A DNA stretch of 64,000 nucleotides from Apibacter raozihei (GCF_004014855.1 NZ_CP034930.1:2275716-2339715), one strand, 5' to 3'; shown: positions 1-9,966, numbered from the stretch's first letter. Made by a program: numbers and translations. The notes: a model not told the origin generated them from the letters alone.

Positions 1-464
1 AAAGGGCCAGCTATTTGTTCTTCAAGGCTGGAAGCCCTACCATCCCAAAATAATTTATCCCGGAATGCGGCATTATATAACGATGGAGCATTTCTTTTTC
101 CTTGCTGATGATCGTGTCCGATTGAAACCGTACGGTGATCAGTCCATCCAAGTTCCGGATCATGACAGTTGCTACAGGAAATTTGATTAGATGATGAGAG
201 TTTGGGATCAAAAAAAAGCATCTTACCTAAAATAACCTCTGGTTTTTCCTGAGTTTCATAATAAAGAGAATCTACTTCCAGAGGCTCAAATTCTTGCCAG
301 GGAATACCTTTGTCGACAAATGGTGAAGGCCAGTTTTCCAATGGTTTTTTATAACTATTTATTATATTTTTTAAATCTTCTTCCGGATCAGTATGATTAA
401 GAAAAATACCTAGAGAAAAAATAATGGCAGCAATTTTTAACAGGAAAGTTTTATTGTTTTTCAT
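1..464 (-). CDS. Di-heme cytochrome c peroxidase (CcpA/MauG family), 3' end outside window
   Basis: The first 154 codons are visible and read off the left edge. A hydrophobic N-terminus (residues 9-21) is an export signal. A heme c site, CSNCH, lies at residues 97-101, followed by GWTD, a KRNAPSLYNAAF stretch and FWDGRASSLEEQ, which are standard for the N-terminal domain of bacterial di-heme peroxidases. These periplasmic enzymes reduce hydrogen peroxide or, in MauG relatives, oxidise protein or metal substrates. It is the last visible gene of a minus-strand operon, 15 nt after the beta-barrel gene. The second heme domain lies outside the window. Family assignment is firm; the link to the neighbouring transport genes is inferred from spacing. 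Confidence 0.9.
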   Translation of the reverse strand, partial: MKNNKTFLLKIAAIIFSLGIFLNHTDPEEDLKNIINSYKKPLENWPSPFVDKGIPWQEFEPLEVDSLYYETQEKPEVILGKMLFFDPKLSSSNQISCSNCHDPELGWTDHRTVSIGHDHQQGKRNAPSLYNAAFRDKLFWDGRASSLEEQIAGP

Positions 465-479
465 GTGTTAGTTTTTAAA

Positions 480-2015
480 TTAAAACAGTATTCCTACACC
501 TGAAGTGTATAAATAATTTGGCTTACCGGTATAAAATTCAGATTGATACGTCTGATTAATAAACAGGTTTACATTTGAAATTTTAAAATATAGTTTAATA
601 TTAGCTTGAGTGTAGAAATATTCTGATTTTTTTAAATCAAAATCATGATTGAGCTGCTCTGTTAAGCTTTTTTTTAGACCCAAAGTGTATAACTTATTTT
701 CATGATTTAATGTTTTTTTCCATCCTATCGTTGTCGTAAAAAGCAAATGTGTTTGGTTTGATAAAACTTGATTCCACCCCAGATTTACCCCATAAAACAG
801 ATAAGTAAATTTTTGAGAAGAGTAAGGTCGAATATATTTCTCGTTATCAGATTGAAAATCTGTAAAAGAAGAGATTGTATAGCTACTCTTATACTTTTTA
901 TATACATAATTAAGTATAAGTTTAATTCCTTTTTGTGTTCGGAAATATTGTTTCTTTTTATCAATTTGTTCTTTTACAGACCCATTAGATGAATAATAAT
1001 ACTCAATTCCGGTTCTTTTTTGGGAGAATCCGTTTATATGAATGTTAAATGATGAAGATGGAGTTAAATTAAATTTTTTATACAGGTTAAATTGATATTT
1101 TTTATTGTTTAATTTCGACATGGGTAATTTGTTATTACTATCCTTTTCAGATTTTTCATTGTTAAATTTTTCAAATGCAAGAGAGAAAAGAAAATTGCTT
1201 TTTTTGTAATTAAAAAATTGTAATCCGGCTTTATAAGCGTTTCCGTTATAATTGGTGTTATAAATGTTACCTGTAAAAAGATAGCTGTAATTTCCTAATC
1301 CCAGCATGTGATATAAAACAGGATGACCAGTTTCACTAACAAATTTCACATCATTGGATTGGCTATAATTTTTAAAATCAATATTTGCCGAAATTAAAAA
1401 TTGGTTGGTTAGTTGTTTGCTATATCCAGCTTTAATATCGAGATCAGAAATAAGGTTTTTAGGTCTGGGATCTACATCTCTGAAATCCAGCTGAGCCCTG
1501 TACCTACCCAATATACCAATTTTGTTTGTATTGAAATGGTAGGCATATCCTCCTTCAAAAAAATAGGTTTCACTTTTTAAAGTACCTCCAATACTGTCCG
1601 CAGAGATATATGGGTAAATGTTTTCTATATCTGAAGATTCATTAAAAGTAACATTTTTTTGATTTACTTTTGAATAATAAGCTTTGCCCCATACGACATG
1701 TTTGTCAGGAGTAAGTATTTGAAATGATTCAGCATTAAATTTTACTCCATCGATTCCGCTTCCTTTTGTGTAATCGTAAAATCCATTCTTTTTTTCATAG
1801 TTGTAATCTATAGATATTTCTGAAGATGAAAATTGCCTGAAATAAAACATATTTGCAGGATTCAGAGCAATTTCATCTCTGAAAATAGTGGAATTGAAAT
1901 CGTATTTATCAAGTAAAATAACGTTTAAACTATCAATTTCCTGGCCTGAACACGGGCCAAAAATAAAAAGATGTATAATCAGGAAGCTTACATATGCATT
2001 CTTCATATTACTCAT
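480..2015 (-). CDS. Outer-membrane beta-barrel protein, DUF6850 type
   Basis: This 511-residue protein has a short signal peptide ending near CSGQ and then alternating amphipathic strands rich in Tyr, Asn and Phe, ending in a C-terminal aromatic (GVGILF), as expected of an outer-membrane barrel. It overlaps the end of the upstream DUF4876 gene by 8 nt. A second in-frame ATG (at 2006) lies just after that stop, so either start is possible. I match it to DUF6850 from its features and from its position next to DUF4876 genes. It has no enzymatic motif. It may be a channel or an assembly partner for the lipoproteins in the same operon; the function is unknown. Confidence 0.7.
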   Translation of the reverse strand: MSNMKNAYVSFLIIHLFIFGPCSGQEIDSLNVILLDKYDFNSTIFRDEIALNPANMFYFRQFSSSEISIDYNYEKKNGFYDYTKGSGIDGVKFNAESFQILTPDKHVVWGKAYYSKVNQKNVTFNESSDIENIYPYISADSIGGTLKSETYFFEGGYAYHFNTNKIGILGRYRAQLDFRDVDPRPKNLISDLDIKAGYSKQLTNQFLISANIDFKNYSQSNDVKFVSETGHPVLYHMLGLGNYSYLFTGNIYNTNYNGNAYKAGLQFFNYKKSNFLFSLAFEKFNNEKSEKDSNNKLPMSKLNNKKYQFNLYKKFNLTPSSSFNIHINGFSQKRTGIEYYYSSNGSVKEQIDKKKQYFRTQKGIKLILNYVYKKYKSSYTISSFTDFQSDNEKYIRPYSSQKFTYLFYGVNLGWNQVLSNQTHLLFTTTIGWKKTLNHENKLYTLGLKKSLTEQLNHDFDLKKSEYFYTQANIKLYFKISNVNLFINQTYQSEFYTGKPNYLYTSGVGILF

Positions 2016-3201
2016 TTTTTAAAGAGGGAGTTACAGCCTCAAAATCATCTTTAGAGTTGTTTGTGTCTTTAAGTTTAGTTATAGGTTGAGAGTCTATTGG
2101 TTTTCTCTTTACACTTTTACCATATCTGGATTCGTCACCTTCATGCAGGCTGCATGTGGTCCATCCATTATCAAGAGAAGAAGAGGTTAAAATCCAGTCA
2201 GGATCTTTACCGTTGCTTAAATTTACAGCATCAATAATCCAGTCATTAGGTATAGACATGGCATCACCCTCCATTGGATATCCCCATTCACTATAAGTAT
2301 AATGATATCTATAATCCGTTAAAAATTTTTCCTTTGAAACAGTTGACGGCAACCGGGCTATTATATAACTTCTTACTCCTTTTTTATCAATGGAAACAGA
2401 ATTGAATAAAAATTCCGTATTAGGAACCAATGGGTTATCAACAGTTTCATCATCATAAGGGTTATACATTTCAAAATTGGCAAAAGATAGATTTATGTAG
2501 TTGGAATTTATACTTTTATGATTGTTTGCACTTTCAGCTATAATAATTGATGTACCAGGCTGTATAGGATATTCTTTTCCTTTGCCGGGAAGAATGATTA
2601 CTCCTCCGACAGCAAACGCATGATTCATAATATCAGGAGAATAATCTTTTTTATCATTAGTAGTAAACTCTGATTCTGCAAGTAATAAACCATCAGCATA
2701 TACAATTTGATCCGAGTTGTTAAAGATTTTAAAATATCTATCTCCAAAATAAGGAATTCCGGTGAGAGAGTTTTTACTTCCGGTATAATAAATTTCTTCA
2801 ATTAATAAATCGTTGTTTGATATGATAGATTTTAAAAGTTGCAAAGTTATGATCTGATGGGTTCCGGATATCAATACGGATTCCTGAATTCCGGTTAATT
2901 TTATCAGATTGTTTTCTTTTTTAATTGATCCCTGCACTGAAATTTTATAATTTCCGCTGTTTAAATCTATTTTTATTAATAGAGAATTTGATTCTATTTT
3001 AGTTTCAATCCCGGAATTGATTTCCTTAAAATAAACCTCCAAATTTTCAATTTCATAGGTTTTTTCATCTTCGGGTATCAAAAGTTTTAGTTCTACACTG
3101 GTTAAATTTGATGAATTAACATCATAGCTATCATCGTTAGAACAGGATATTGTAAAAAAAAGTATAAGTATATAGTTTAAATATGTATTTAGTTTTTTCA
3201 T
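2008..3201 (-). CDS. DUF4876 domain lipoprotein (second copy)
   Basis: The 397-residue protein starts with a lipoprotein signal (FFTISC, Cys near residue 20), so it is probably anchored in the outer membrane and may be surface exposed. The N-terminal 110 residues look like an immunoglobulin-like strand region. The DUF4876 core follows, beginning with LLIEEIYYTGS and containing a FKIFNNSDQIVYADGLLL block. It ends with a Lys/Asp/Asn-rich tail. The adjacent upstream gene encodes a clearly related protein with the same blocks, so this is a tandem duplication that has diverged strongly. The family has no assigned biochemical role that I know of. Its place between a TonB-dependent receptor and a barrel suggests substrate capture at the surface. 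Confidence 0.8.
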   Translation of the reverse strand: MKKLNTYLNYILILFFTISCSNDDSYDVNSSNLTSVELKLLIPEDEKTYEIENLEVYFKEINSGIETKIESNSLLIKIDLNSGNYKISVQGSIKKENNLIKLTGIQESVLISGTHQIITLQLLKSIISNNDLLIEEIYYTGSKNSLTGIPYFGDRYFKIFNNSDQIVYADGLLLAESEFTTNDKKDYSPDIMNHAFAVGGVIILPGKGKEYPIQPGTSIIIAESANNHKSINSNYINLSFANFEMYNPYDDETVDNPLVPNTEFLFNSVSIDKKGVRSYIIARLPSTVSKEKFLTDYRYHYTYSEWGYPMEGDAMSIPNDWIIDAVNLSNGKDPDWILTSSSLDNGWTTCSLHEGDESRYGKSVKRKPIDSQPITKLKDTNNSKDDFEAVTPSLKNE

Positions 3202-3216
3202 TTGATCAGATTTAAA

Positions 3217-4479
3217 TTATTGAATAAATAGTGGGGCTCTTGGAATAAAATCTTCTTGTGAGTTGTTTGTATCTTGTAAAATATCTATTCCTTTATCATT
3301 TTTTCCTTGTATTTTTCGTTTTATACATTTGTCATATCTTGTTTTATCGCTTGCAATTAATGAACAATAGGTCCAGCTTCTGTCTAGAGAAGTAGAAGTT
3401 ACCAACCATTCATATTTTCCTTCTATACTGACATTAACAGCATCAGTAATCCATGAATTTGGAATTTTGTAGGTTGATCTGTTAGTAATTGTACCAGCAG
3501 CATTTACATATGAATAGTCGTATTTATATTGGCTTAAATACTGTTCAAGAGTGGTATTTTTATCTAAACGGGCTATTGCATAAGCTTCAGCACCTCCGTT
3601 GTGTAAAAAAAACATATTGTAATTTAATGTGGAAAAGATAACCTGGGCATTGGGAACTTCTGGATTATCCACTTGACCTAAAGCAGGATTTACTGTATTA
3701 GGATATTCAAAAACATATTGGGTACCATCTTTTCCAATAAGAGCTGAAGGTGTCATGTCATAAGCATTTGAATTGGTTTGTTTATGGTTTATAGCATTAT
3801 CACAAACAACTATAGATTGTCCTGGTTTCACCGGATAATCACTGCCTTTGCCTGGAAGCTGCAAAATAGCTTGCACCGGAAAATCAGTAGAAAAAATATT
3901 AGGGGTAATGTTATGCTTTAATGTCGTATTAAATTGAGATTGTGCAATTAAAAGCCCATCAGCATAAAGTATCCGATTACTATTGTTGTAAATTTTAAAA
4001 TATTTTCCGGAATTGTAGACTTTTCCAGTTACGGGATATATAGTACCTGTAAAAAATACCTCCTGGATTAAGAAATCTCCTTCTTTTGAATTTACTTTCA
4101 AATGTAGAGGGATGGTAATTTGACTACTTGCTGGTGTGATAGAAGTGTTTTCAATGAGACCATATATTTGTAGTGTATCATTATCAGAAACAATATATCC
4201 TTCTACGTTTATCTGATACGTACCGGTAATTACTTTTTTAGTAATAGTTTTTGTTTTTTCTTTTTCAAAAGTATAGATAGCACCTGAGTTTTTTTCTTTT
4301 AGTGTCAGTTTAAATTCCCCTGACGCAGAGCTAACCACTTGGTCCGGGTAAGTCAGATTCATAGTAGTTTGAGTTTGTTCTGCTTCATATGAAGTATCGT
4401 CTCCGCTACAGTTATAAACTGTTAAAAGTATTGAAAGGAAAAATACAGGAATTCCTTTTTTTAATGTTATTTTATTCAT
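3217..4479 (-). CDS. DUF4876 domain lipoprotein (first copy)
   Basis: I chose the ATG at 4479 because it gives a proper lipoprotein signal (NKITLKKG, then a hydrophobic run ending TVYNC). A longer reading to 4560 would overlap the receptor gene. The 420-residue protein has an N-terminal beta-rich domain and a DUF4876 core starting GDFLIQEVFFTGT, with FKIYNNSNRILYADGLLI, the same blocks as the next gene. It begins 4 nt after the receptor stop, so the two are translated together. As with its paralogue, a surface binding role for the receptor's cargo is an inference from context. Confidence 0.8.
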   Translation of the reverse strand: MNKITLKKGIPVFFLSILLTVYNCSGDDTSYEAEQTQTTMNLTYPDQVVSSASGEFKLTLKEKNSGAIYTFEKEKTKTITKKVITGTYQINVEGYIVSDNDTLQIYGLIENTSITPASSQITIPLHLKVNSKEGDFLIQEVFFTGTIYPVTGKVYNSGKYFKIYNNSNRILYADGLLIAQSQFNTTLKHNITPNIFSTDFPVQAILQLPGKGSDYPVKPGQSIVVCDNAINHKQTNSNAYDMTPSALIGKDGTQYVFEYPNTVNPALGQVDNPEVPNAQVIFSTLNYNMFFLHNGGAEAYAIARLDKNTTLEQYLSQYKYDYSYVNAAGTITNRSTYKIPNSWITDAVNVSIEGKYEWLVTSTSLDRSWTYCSLIASDKTRYDKCIKRKIQGKNDKGIDILQDTNNSQEDFIPRAPLFIQ

Positions 4480-4483
4480 CAGA

Positions 4484-7237
4484 TTATAATTTAAAATTAA
4501 TTTCCATTCCAAAGTAAGGGGGGGAGGAAGTCCTTCTCTGAACCACCTTATAAATGACATATTTTTGATTATAGCTGTAAAGCTTATTTACAAACATAGA
4601 AAGCGTAATTTTTTCATTATACATCTTTTTAGAAACTTTTAGATTTATTCCAAGTGAAAGTGGTTCACGACGAGAGTCAAGATCGTTGTGGTTTCGGTAA
4701 AGCCATTGTAAATAAGTATCAGTTTTATCTTGTTCTGTATAAGGATGAATGATTTGGTCATAGCCCATATAGTATAAAGGATATCGATCCTTCTTCATGT
4801 ATTGGGTTAAATTATACCATGAACATTGAATTGCTAACATAAAATTCATTTTTAACTTAGGTAGATAAGTATCAGCCATAAAATTTGTTGTAAAAGATTC
4901 CATGAGATACCCTTCATCATCTTTATAAATTCCTACGTAAGGAAGTTTTTGATTATTAACTATTGCATCTGGACTTTTGTAAATGGGTTTACTGTTTTTG
5001 TATTTAGTTTGAAACCAGGCACCGTTGAAAGTCAATCGAGTATTAATAGCTTCCAATCGTTTAGATGAAAATTGAAATTCAATACCTTTTTTATCCGTTG
5101 TACTGCCATTTTCTGTTTTACTATAGGTGGCAAAGTCATTTTTCAATTCATAATTCAAATGATTTAAATCCGGTGGAGAGGTAATAGTGGAATGATCAAG
5201 TTCATCGGTGTTGTATCGTTTGTATGTAACATGTTTATAAAAAGTCATGCTTCGAAAACCAGAAGTCAATCTTTCTTCAAAAAAGGTTAATGAAAAGTTG
5301 TTTTGATTATATCCAAGATCCAGACGGATTTCTTTTTTTATATTGTTAGCTACGGTCAAATCTCTATTTTCACGAGAAAAAGTATAGGTTTGGAAATTAA
5401 CTCTTCTGTAATCAGGGTTGTTATGATAGTAGTTAAGCTGGTTGTAGTTTACATAATATAAATCCGGATATAGTATATTAAGAGTAGGAGTTTTTTTGTG
5501 TTCCCCGTATCCGAGCGTGATGTCTACATCCAAACTTCTGTTGTTTATAAACAATTTAGGAAGAGACCATTGCAGGTTCATGCGAGGTTCCCAAAAAAAT
5601 GAACGTGCAAGTTTATAACTTTTGTTCATATTAGTCATCTTGAAAGTTCTTATACCCATAGCTAAAATAAGGTTATGATTACCGATGCTGATTTTTGCTT
5701 TATCTTCTGCAAAAAAAGATAATTTAGCCAAAGCAGGAATATCTTTATAGGCTCTGGGATATGAACCCATCGATAAATTAGGTGGCAGGTAGCGATCATA
5801 TACCTGACCTTTACCATTATTTTTAGAGTATGTCCACTCGGTACCTAAAAGTATGTCATGATTTACTCTGGAGGTGGATACAGAGAAGTTGGATGTCAGC
5901 TTTAAAAATATATCCCGAGGTTTGCCTTCTACCTTAACCGTTGAAATGTAGTCTTTATTAAGATAGATTCCATCATATTCACCATCAATTTCTGATACAG
6001 GTAGTGCTGCAACTGTAGGAAGTTGCACATATTTAATTTGATTTATTTTATCAGTCTCTTGTCTTAAAGATGAAATGAATTTTATGTTTTTTATCCACTT
6101 ATTTTTTAATTTGAGTTCTAATGAATTTGATATTCCTAATTTATTGTAAGAAGATTTATAATGATCAACTTTATCATATCCTGTATCCGGATCTTTTTTT
6201 TCCTCATCGGTTGTACCTGTAAAATCCAGATTAACATTCCACCACAAATCCGAATTATTGAATAAAAATAATTTTCTACTCCGTATAGAAGCCGTATATC
6301 TTTTGTAAGTTTCGAAGTTATTTCTGGGTTCGGATTTTGCGTCTAACAAATCCAAACTGGTATTAATACTCCAATTATATTTATCAAAATCAATTCCTTT
6401 ACTTATATAATAAAGTTTACTAAAACCGTCAGCTTTAAATCTGCCTTCCAGTTTATTTCCACCGCTTTTTCTAATAATATTTATTACTCCGGATGTTAAA
6501 TCTCCATATTCAACAGAAGGAATACCTCTTATAATTTCAACTTTTTCAATATCATCTGTTGAAATAGATCTCATATCTATACCAATTGCTGTTGTTCTTT
6601 TTTTATTATCCGACTGCCCGTTGAGTCTTTGACTTGGATCGGGTGAATATTGTAAATTTGCATTGGTATTAATTGGAGAACCATCAATAATAAAACTTGT
6701 TCCTAAAGAATTGGTATTATATCCGCTTACACTGCCTGCTTGTCTCAAACGTATAGGGTTTACAGTAGTAAGATCGGGATCTTTGGATATGCCTCCAGGC
6801 AAAAGTTCCAGTATATCTGTAAAACTGGAAGGTTGTAAAAGTTCAATTGCTTTTTTATCTATAATTGATTGGGTAGTTACACCTTTAGATTCTTTGGCTG
6901 TAACAATTATATTTTGAAGTTCGTTTTCCTTGGTTTCTAAGTGTATTGTTTTGATTAATGACTGAACAAAGCTTATTTGTTCTTCGTATGTGAAATACTG
7001 TGGATGTGATATAGTAAGTGTATAATTTCCAGGTATTAATTCTATTTTAGCCTTTCCTTGTTTGTCTGTTAATAAACGATGTTTGCTAAAAGCTGTATCG
7101 GTAAGTGTTATAACTGCATTTTCAACTGTTTCATGATTGTAGTTATAAATTATAAATACTATATCAAAATATTTTTTTTGAGCAAAAGATATATTTGATA
7201 TAAACAGGAATAATAAAATATATTTTAAATAACACAT
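4484..7237 (-). CDS. TonB-dependent receptor with carboxypeptidase-like regulatory domain
   Basis: This 917-residue receptor has a signal peptide ending at FAQ. A carboxypeptidase-regulatory-like Ig domain follows (about residues 25-105; it includes LTDKQGKAKIELIPGNYTLTI). Next is a plug domain (about 110-260) with IDKKAIELLQPSSFTDILELLPG and EKVEIIRGIPSVEYGDLTSGVINI, then a 22-strand-type barrel ending in EINFKL. Such proteins import substrates through the outer membrane using TonB energy. It is the first gene of the operon with the two DUF4876 lipoproteins, the DUF6850-type barrel and the peroxidase. No SusD partner is present, so glycan uptake is not favoured. The substrate cannot be read from the sequence. 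Confidence 0.88.
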   Translation of the reverse strand: MCYLKYILLFLFISNISFAQKKYFDIVFIIYNYNHETVENAVITLTDTAFSKHRLLTDKQGKAKIELIPGNYTLTISHPQYFTYEEQISFVQSLIKTIHLETKENELQNIIVTAKESKGVTTQSIIDKKAIELLQPSSFTDILELLPGGISKDPDLTTVNPIRLRQAGSVSGYNTNSLGTSFIIDGSPINTNANLQYSPDPSQRLNGQSDNKKRTTAIGIDMRSISTDDIEKVEIIRGIPSVEYGDLTSGVINIIRKSGGNKLEGRFKADGFSKLYYISKGIDFDKYNWSINTSLDLLDAKSEPRNNFETYKRYTASIRSRKLFLFNNSDLWWNVNLDFTGTTDEEKKDPDTGYDKVDHYKSSYNKLGISNSLELKLKNKWIKNIKFISSLRQETDKINQIKYVQLPTVAALPVSEIDGEYDGIYLNKDYISTVKVEGKPRDIFLKLTSNFSVSTSRVNHDILLGTEWTYSKNNGKGQVYDRYLPPNLSMGSYPRAYKDIPALAKLSFFAEDKAKISIGNHNLILAMGIRTFKMTNMNKSYKLARSFFWEPRMNLQWSLPKLFINNRSLDVDITLGYGEHKKTPTLNILYPDLYYVNYNQLNYYHNNPDYRRVNFQTYTFSRENRDLTVANNIKKEIRLDLGYNQNNFSLTFFEERLTSGFRSMTFYKHVTYKRYNTDELDHSTITSPPDLNHLNYELKNDFATYSKTENGSTTDKKGIEFQFSSKRLEAINTRLTFNGAWFQTKYKNSKPIYKSPDAIVNNQKLPYVGIYKDDEGYLMESFTTNFMADTYLPKLKMNFMLAIQCSWYNLTQYMKKDRYPLYYMGYDQIIHPYTEQDKTDTYLQWLYRNHNDLDSRREPLSLGINLKVSKKMYNEKITLSMFVNKLYSYNQKYVIYKVVQRRTSSPPYFGMEINFKL

Positions 7238-7557
7238 TAATTTTTATTTAGTCTAAATAAAGTTAACAAATATATAAATATTACTGTCTAAACCATTAAT
7301 AATGTTAAAAAAAAATTAAAAAGAAATAATTTATGAGGAAATTATAAAAATAATATTATTAACAGCTGGTAATGGTTATATTTCTAATTATGATAAGAAA
7401 AATAGTATTGTATATTTTTTTATATGAATTTAATTAATTATGTTACAATTATTTTTTGTGAAAAATGATTGATTGTAAGAAATTGTGTTATAAAAACATG
7501 AATAAAATATCTTTATACAAATATTTGAAGTAATTTTGCACTCATTTTTTTGATTAG
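7238..7557. promoter_or_regulatory. Divergent intergenic region with promoters for the receptor operon and the EamA gene
   Basis: This 320-base AT-rich gap separates divergent genes. On the minus strand TATATTTG (positions 7274 to 7267) fits the Bacteroidota -7 box TAnnTTTG and would start the receptor operon with a leader of about 25 nt. On the plus strand TAATTTTG (7531-7538) would serve the EamA gene with a similarly short leader. Neither has a clear TTG -33 box at the ideal 19-nt spacing. I see no ORF, tRNA or hairpin terminator in the rest of the gap. Confidence 0.5.
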
Positions 7558-8502
7558 ATGGGGAATAGTAATAAATATTTAGGTTCTCTATACATAATAC
7601 TGGCATCAGTTATGCTGGGAATTGATGGAGGTATTTTAATAGGTTTATATTATAAAATATTTAATTTTTATGATGTTAAGTTTATTGTATTTACAGCTCA
7701 TTTTATTCCTACACTGCTTTTATCTTTATTCTTTTATAAAAAATATAAAATGCTAAGTGTTTTTAATTTTAATGATTACATCTATTTTTTACTTATAGCA
7801 TTTTTAGGAGGCACAGTAGGTACAATATCTATAGTTAAAGCTTTACAGCTCAGCGGATTTAGTAAAGTAAGTATTGTTATTTTATTGCAAAAATTACAGC
7901 CTGTATTTGCAATAATAATGTCTATGATAATTTTAAAAGAAAAACCCAGATATATTTTTTTCATTGTAGCTATCGTTGCACTTTGTTCCAGTTATTTTCT
8001 TGCTTTTGGCTTTTCCAGCCCGATGATGCTTGAAAAAAATAATTTTCAGGCAATAGGATATTCTGTTCTTGCCGCATTTTCTTATGGCAGTTCGCTAGTT
8101 TTTGGTAAAAAAGTTTTGCATAAATACGATTTTTTTACCGGTACATTCTATCGCTTTTTATTTACATCTATAATTATGGGTGTTGTAGTGGTTTTTTCGG
8201 GTAATCTGGTAAATAATGTACAACAATTTGCTAATACACCCTACTTACTTGTATTTGCAATATTTTCATCATTATGGGGTGTTACAGAAATTTTTGTGTA
8301 TTATTCAGGTCTTAAAAATACACCAGCCTTGTTAACTTCGATTTTTGAATTAACATATCCTCTAACAGTTGTTTTTATTGATGTAGTTATCAACAAGCAC
8401 TTTTTAAGTCCTGTACAGATAGCAGCAGTAATTATTTTATTAAGCTCTATTATCTATCTTAATTTAAATATACGAAGAGTAATTATCCACAGAAAAATAT
8501 AA
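7558..8502 (+). CDS. EamA/DMT-family membrane transporter
   Basis: This 314-residue protein has about ten hydrophobic segments arranged as two five-helix halves. The ends of the helical repeats are recognisable, for example SIVILLQKLQPVFAIIMSMIILKEKP in the first half (about residues 102-127) and TSIFELTYPLTVVFIDVVINKH in the second. This is the drug/metabolite transporter fold of the inner membrane. Members export or take up amino acids, nucleosides or other small metabolites, and the substrate cannot be inferred here. It stands alone, divergent from the receptor operon and convergent with the AI-2E family gene, with only 6 bases between the two stops. Confidence 0.87.
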   Translation: MGNSNKYLGSLYIILASVMLGIDGGILIGLYYKIFNFYDVKFIVFTAHFIPTLLLSLFFYKKYKMLSVFNFNDYIYFLLIAFLGGTVGTISIVKALQLSGFSKVSIVILLQKLQPVFAIIMSMIILKEKPRYIFFIVAIVALCSSYFLAFGFSSPMMLEKNNFQAIGYSVLAAFSYGSSLVFGKKVLHKYDFFTGTFYRFLFTSIIMGVVVVFSGNLVNNVQQFANTPYLLVFAIFSSLWGVTEIFVYYSGLKNTPALLTSIFELTYPLTVVFIDVVINKHFLSPVQIAAVIILLSSIIYLNLNIRRVIIHRKI

Positions 8503-8508
8503 CTGAAA

Positions 8509-9606
8509 TTACATATTTTTGGTAATTGCCTGAACAATTTTGAATCGGTTGAAAAAGCTTTTAAGTACAACTCGTATAACTGTGTATCCAGGAATAGCAA
8601 ATATAACACCTAAAGCTCCGAAAAGTATTCCGGCAATAAGCATCACTAAAAATATTTCCAGCGGATGAGATTTTACACTTTTAGCATAAATTAACGGTTG
8701 AAATATAGCGTTATCAATTAGCTGGGCAATTAAATAAAGAATACTTATCCAAAGAATATTAGGCAATATCTGATCATTGAAATCCATTCCAAGATAAAAC
8801 ATACTACTCATGCTAAGCAAATTAATTATTAAAAATCCTATCATTGGACCTAAGTAAGGAATAAGATTAAAAAAAGCACAAAACATAGCTATAACCAGCA
8901 TATTATCTACTCCAAAACAACCTAAAATAATAAGATATAGAATGAACATAGATAAAATCTGAAGAGATAATCCTAAAAAATAACGGGTAAGCAAATCTTT
9001 AATATTCGAAAGAACCTGAATCACTTTTTTTATATCATTAGTAGGTACCGCGCCTATAATCATACGGTTGAATAAATCTTTTTCCCGTAAAAAGAAAAAA
9101 GTTATAAAAGTGATTGAAAAAATAGATATTCCAATTTCTGTTAAAATTGAAAATCCACTTTGTAAAGTATCCTGATGAATCTTAAAATTAAATTTAGGAG
9201 TTAACAGTTGTGCATAGTTATCATCAAATATAAAAATATGACGACTCTTTAAAGATTCATCAATAAACTTAATCTGCTCAGTTACTGAAGCTTGTAATTT
9301 ATTAGTATCTAAAAGAGATAAATTCCCTGCCTGTTCTATAGCTAAAGGTGTTACTAAGCTTAATAAAGCTGTAAAACCTCCAATCATGAAAAATAAAGTT
9401 ATAAAAGCAGAAATTGTTTTAGTAATTTTTAATCTTTCATTTAAAAATGACATAATAGGTCTACCCATCAATGATAATGCAAAAGCAATAAAAATATATC
9501 CTAAAACGAATCGTACTTTCCATAACAGGAAAAACATTAAAATAGTGAATGCTATAATACTTACTGCACTAATTATACCCTTACTAATTTCTTTATAATT
9601 CATCAA
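8509..9606 (-). CDS. AI-2E family transporter (PerM/TqsA-like permease)
   Basis: The 365-residue protein has two N-terminal helices, a hydrophilic region (about 100-145), and a C-terminal bundle with AMFCAFFNLIPYLGPMIGFLII and LEIFLVMLIAGILFGALGVIFAIPGYTVIRVV. These are signatures of the UPF0118/AI-2E exporter family. The family includes the AI-2 exporter TqsA and sodium/proton antiporters, and most members have no proven substrate. It faces a 360-base gap upstream and stands alone. Confidence 0.9.
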   Translation of the reverse strand: MMNYKEISKGIISAVSIIAFTILMFFLLWKVRFVLGYIFIAFALSLMGRPIMSFLNERLKITKTISAFITLFFMIGGFTALLSLVTPLAIEQAGNLSLLDTNKLQASVTEQIKFIDESLKSRHIFIFDDNYAQLLTPKFNFKIHQDTLQSGFSILTEIGISIFSITFITFFFLREKDLFNRMIIGAVPTNDIKKVIQVLSNIKDLLTRYFLGLSLQILSMFILYLIILGCFGVDNMLVIAMFCAFFNLIPYLGPMIGFLIINLLSMSSMFYLGMDFNDQILPNILWISILYLIAQLIDNAIFQPLIYAKSVKSHPLEIFLVMLIAGILFGALGVIFAIPGYTVIRVVLKSFFNRFKIVQAITKNM

Positions 9607-9966
9607 TTTTACATTAAATTGAACATCATCTAAAAAATTCAGATGTCTTATTATTTCTTTAATTTTTCTTTAGTTTGAAACTCTTTTTTTTGGTATATAA
9701 TTATTTCTGATGTGAAAAGAATTGATTACAAAAAAATAATTACATCAGTTAAAGAGATTATCAAATTTAGCATTAATTCAAGGTATATTTACAGAAATTT
9801 TCACAAAGATTTTTAATGTATAGATATAAATCAATCAAACCTAAATATAGTTGCTTAATCCATCTAACAAATTCAATATTTTTTCTTTAAATTCCGACAT
9901 CCCCATAATTTGAATAGTTATGAGTTACATAATTGTAGTCTTAATTTAAAGATTTCATCAATTAAT
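9607..9966. other. Gene-free gap between AI-2E and DivIC-like genes
   Basis: These 360 bases contain no convincing ORF, tRNA or terminator. Two minus-strand matches to the TAnnTTTG -7 box (TAAATTTG at 9779 to 9772 and TAGGTTTG at 9843 to 9836) could drive the AI-2E family gene through a long leader. A weak inverted repeat (CTGATGT / ACATCAG, around 9708-9748) is present. Nothing else stands out. Confidence 0.35.

Noticed and set aside
9607-9966. tRNA or small RNA gene in the long gap
   Set aside because: No cloverleaf pattern, T-loop consensus or terminator was found.
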